64,000 bases of DNA from Arcicella gelida (GTDB lineage Bacteria > Bacteroidota > Bacteroidia > Cytophagales > Spirosomataceae). Both the position numbers and the translations under genes were made by a program. Below are positions 62,338 through 64,000 of the stretch, one piece after another (position 1 is the first letter of the stretch; each line of letters starts with the position of its first letter). The stretch is from NCBI RefSeq assembly GCF_034931025.1, contig NZ_JAYGIL010000031.1, positions 1 to 64,000 of the forward strand. Reading direction: 5' to 3'. Below the pieces are notes generated by a model. It worked only from the letters and a program-made list of their open reading frames with translations. It was not told where the DNA came from and made no database searches.

Positions 62338-63336
62338 TCAATAATTAGGTTGATGAATTTCTTTTCCAGTAATTTTCTGTAAAATTTTTACGGCATGAAT
62401 TCTTGAATTTTCAATAAATAAAGAATGCGTATTCATTCCTCCACAAATTACACCCGCTAAATAGACATTTGGCAAATTCGTTTCTTGTGTTACTTCATCA
62501 TAAGTAGGTTTCAAGACTTCATCATTTGACAAAGTAATGCCTATTTTTCGCAAGAAATCTAAATTAGGCTGATAGCCAGTCATGGCAATTACATAATCAT
62601 TTTTGATGGTAACGATACCTTCTGGCGTTTTGATGTCTATTTCATCTTGACGTACAGCCGCTACTTCTGAATTAAAATAGGCTTTGATAGAACCTTCCTT
62701 AATTCTGTTTTCAATATCTGGTTTTGCCCAATACTTTACTCTGCTTCCTATTTCGCTTTGTCTGATAATCATGGTTACTTCCGCTCCTTTTCTCCATGTT
62801 TCCAAAGCTGCATCAACGGCTGAATTGTTTGCACCAACAACGGCTACTTTTTGTAAAGCATAAAAATGTGGTTCTTCGTAGTAATGCGTTACTTTGGGTA
62901 AATCCTCCCCAACCACATTCATTAAATATGGAATATCATAAAAACCTGTAGCTATAATAATATGCTGAGTTTGATATTCGGCTTTACTTGTTTTCAGTAT
63001 ATAATTGTTCACATCTTCTTCTTGATTACTCTTACTGATTTGTTCAACGCTTTCAAAAAGTTTGATATGTAATTTTCGGTGAATGGCAACTCTGCGATAA
63101 TACTCTAAAGCTTCTGAACGAGTAGGTTTAGCATTATTAGAAACAAAAGGGACATCTCCAATTTCAAGTCTATCCGGAGTACTAAAAAAAGTCATGTTTG
63201 CTGGATAATTATACAGAGAATTCACCAAACAGCCTTTTTCTAAAATTACATAATTTAAACCAGCCGTTTGTGCTTCTAATCCACAAGCCAAACCGATTGG
63301 TCCACCGCCAATAATAATCAAATCGTAGTGTTGCAT
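62338..63336 (-). CDS. ypdA: YpdA-type bacillithiol disulfide reductase
   Basis: The start is placed at M (63336, MQHYDLIIIGGGPIGLACGL); a GTG/ATG-like extension of 12 residues upstream adds nothing conserved. 332 residues with two dinucleotide-binding motifs: FAD site IIIGGGPIGLACG at the N-terminus and NADPH site VVGANNSAVDAALE at about 165. The C-terminal GVICGGMNTHSLFIENSRIH closes the FAD domain as in YpdA. There is no CxxC redox pair, as expected for YpdA, which reduces bacillithiol disulfide using NADPH. It suggests that the organism makes bacillithiol. It is separated from the GIN gene by a terminator. Confidence 0.88.
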   Translation of the reverse strand: MQHYDLIIIGGGPIGLACGLEAQTAGLNYVILEKGCLVNSLYNYPANMTFFSTPDRLEIGDVPFVSNNAKPTRSEALEYYRRVAIHRKLHIKLFESVEQISKSNQEEDVNNYILKTSKAEYQTQHIIIATGFYDIPYLMNVVGEDLPKVTHYYEEPHFYALQKVAVVGANNSAVDAALETWRKGAEVTMIIRQSEIGSRVKYWAKPDIENRIKEGSIKAYFNSEVAAVRQDEIDIKTPEGIVTIKNDYVIAMTGYQPNLDFLRKIGITLSNDEVLKPTYDEVTQETNLPNVYLAGVICGGMNTHSLFIENSRIHAVKILQKITGKEIHQPNY

Positions 63337-63376
63337 AAATTTTAAATAAACATTTTCTTTGTTGACTAACAAACAA

Positions 63377-63416
63377 AAGCCCGCAAGAGTTCTGAAACGC
63401 TTGCGGGCTTAGTTTT
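63377..63416 (-). terminator. Terminator behind the GIN-domain gene
   Basis: AAGCCCGCAAG and CTTGCGGGCTT form a perfect GC-rich stem around a 12-nt loop; in the minus direction it is followed by TTGTTTGTT. It also separates the ypdA gene, which starts 40 bp further on. Confidence 0.85.
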
Positions 63417-63431
63417 TAATTAAGGTTAAAT

Positions 63432-64000
63432 CTATTCAGCACTTTTTACTGACGAAGCACCAGAAACATCAGATCTAACAGAAGGTTGACCTTTATATCT
63501 TACAGAAGAAGCACCACTAGCTTCTACATTCAACGTTTTGCTTGCATTTACTTTAGCAGAACTTGCACCAGAAACTTCCGCATCAACATCTCTTGCTATA
63601 AAATTGTAAGAATCAACATTACTTGCACCAGATAAATCAAAGTTTAGTTTAGAGGTTTTACCGTTCAATTTCAACCTAGATGCTCCAGAGCAATCTAAAT
63701 TTACTTTGTCGGCATTGATATTTACTTCGGCATTGGCAGCACCAGAGAATTTCAAGGTAATATCTTCTAAATCATTAAAACCTGAGATTTTAGATTTTGT
63801 AGCACCTGAAAAATCAACTTGTTTTAGATTTGGCATTACAATCGTAAAGCTTACTCTTTTACGATTATTATTATTCCATTTCCAACCTTTTCCATTACGA
63901 TACTTCACAATCAGCGTACTACCGCTTAATCTTACATCCAAATCTTCAAGGTCTTCCGAACGTTCTGCATCCACTTGTACTTTATAAGTATTTCCGTATT
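63432..64000 (-). CDS. DUF2807 (GIN-domain) beta-helix protein, N-terminus outside window
   Basis: The open frame on the minus strand enters from beyond 64000 (first visible residues about YGNTYKVQVDAERSED) and ends at 63432; about 190 codons are visible. The repeated strand pattern is that of the GIN domain: VDFSGATKSKISGF, LKFSGAANAEVNI, LDCSGASRLKLNGK, FDLSGASNVDSYNF, AEVSGASSAKVNAS. Each turn carries SGA, giving a right-handed beta-helix-like surface. Such proteins are usually exported and of unknown role. A start codon and signal peptide must lie outside the window. Confidence 0.88.
   Translation of the reverse strand, partial: YGNTYKVQVDAERSEDLEDLDVRLSGSTLIVKYRNGKGWKWNNNNRKRVSFTIVMPNLKQVDFSGATKSKISGFNDLEDITLKFSGAANAEVNINADKVNLDCSGASRLKLNGKTSKLNFDLSGASNVDSYNFIARDVDAEVSGASSAKVNASKTLNVEASGASSVRYKGQPSVRSDVSGASSVKSAE

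Overview
The window looks like the chromosome of a Bacteroidota bacterium, most likely a Cytophagales member (Spirosomataceae or Cytophagaceae type). The evidence is an A+T-rich sequence (roughly 36% GC by eye), no Shine-Dalgarno motifs ahead of genes, a TTG-N19-TAnnTTTG promoter, a SusC/SusD pair, and planctomycete-type cytochrome/DUF1501/DUF1553 genes. The assignment is by gene content only; nothing was searched.

Region by region. (1) 1-9.6 kb is an accessory region around the housekeeping gene polA: a cut-off IS256-family transposase, a 21-bp tandem repeat, two PIN-toxin/antitoxin modules (the second framed by a 49-bp perfect direct repeat that duplicates the 3' end of a DoxX-like gene), a YhcG/DUF1016 nuclease-like protein, and a two-gene SMC/OLD-like ATPase plus TOPRIM-like protein pair that may be a defence system. 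(2) 9.4-17 kb holds ordinary genes: pepT, gltA, an S9 peptidase, a small outer-membrane barrel and an RlpA-like protein. (3) 17.3-30.4 kb is a coherent acetate/gluconeogenesis block: acs, a CheY-like regulator, a symporter-STAC-histidine kinase of the CrbS kind, two small membrane proteins, an MHS-type transporter, an orphan InsA-like DNA-binding protein, a ScfR/RamB-type regulator, then divergent pckA and fbp. Two copies of the palindrome AGCGAA-NN-TTCGCT lie between the ScfR gene and pckA, one touching the pckA promoter. (4) 30.5-43.3 kb carries secreted or surface catabolic genes: GH30, a DUF2231-cytochrome c-LRR protein, an NHL propeller, a VOC protein, a GH29 fucosidase, DUF1501 and DUF1549/DUF1553 proteins, and a sugar porter. 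(5) 43.4-59 kb is a polysaccharide utilisation locus: an AraC regulator, DUF5107-TPR, GH2, a CRTAC1-like FG-GAP lipoprotein, SusD and SusC. (6) 59.4-64 kb has an outer-membrane receptor with low-complexity ends, YpdA and a GIN-domain protein.

The least expected signal is in the spacers. Several intergenic stretches are degenerate arrays with a strict 7-bp period. In at least seven cases they begin at or within a few bases of the stop codon of a gene, with the repeated word in the same sense as that gene (polA, pckA, NHL, DUF1553, sugar porter, AraC, DUF5107). Two further arrays keep an exact 21-bp (3x7) period. Together with a hairpin family present twice, a REP-like cluster and a 28-bp-arm inverted repeat, the spacers carry a dense, mostly unexplained repeat population.
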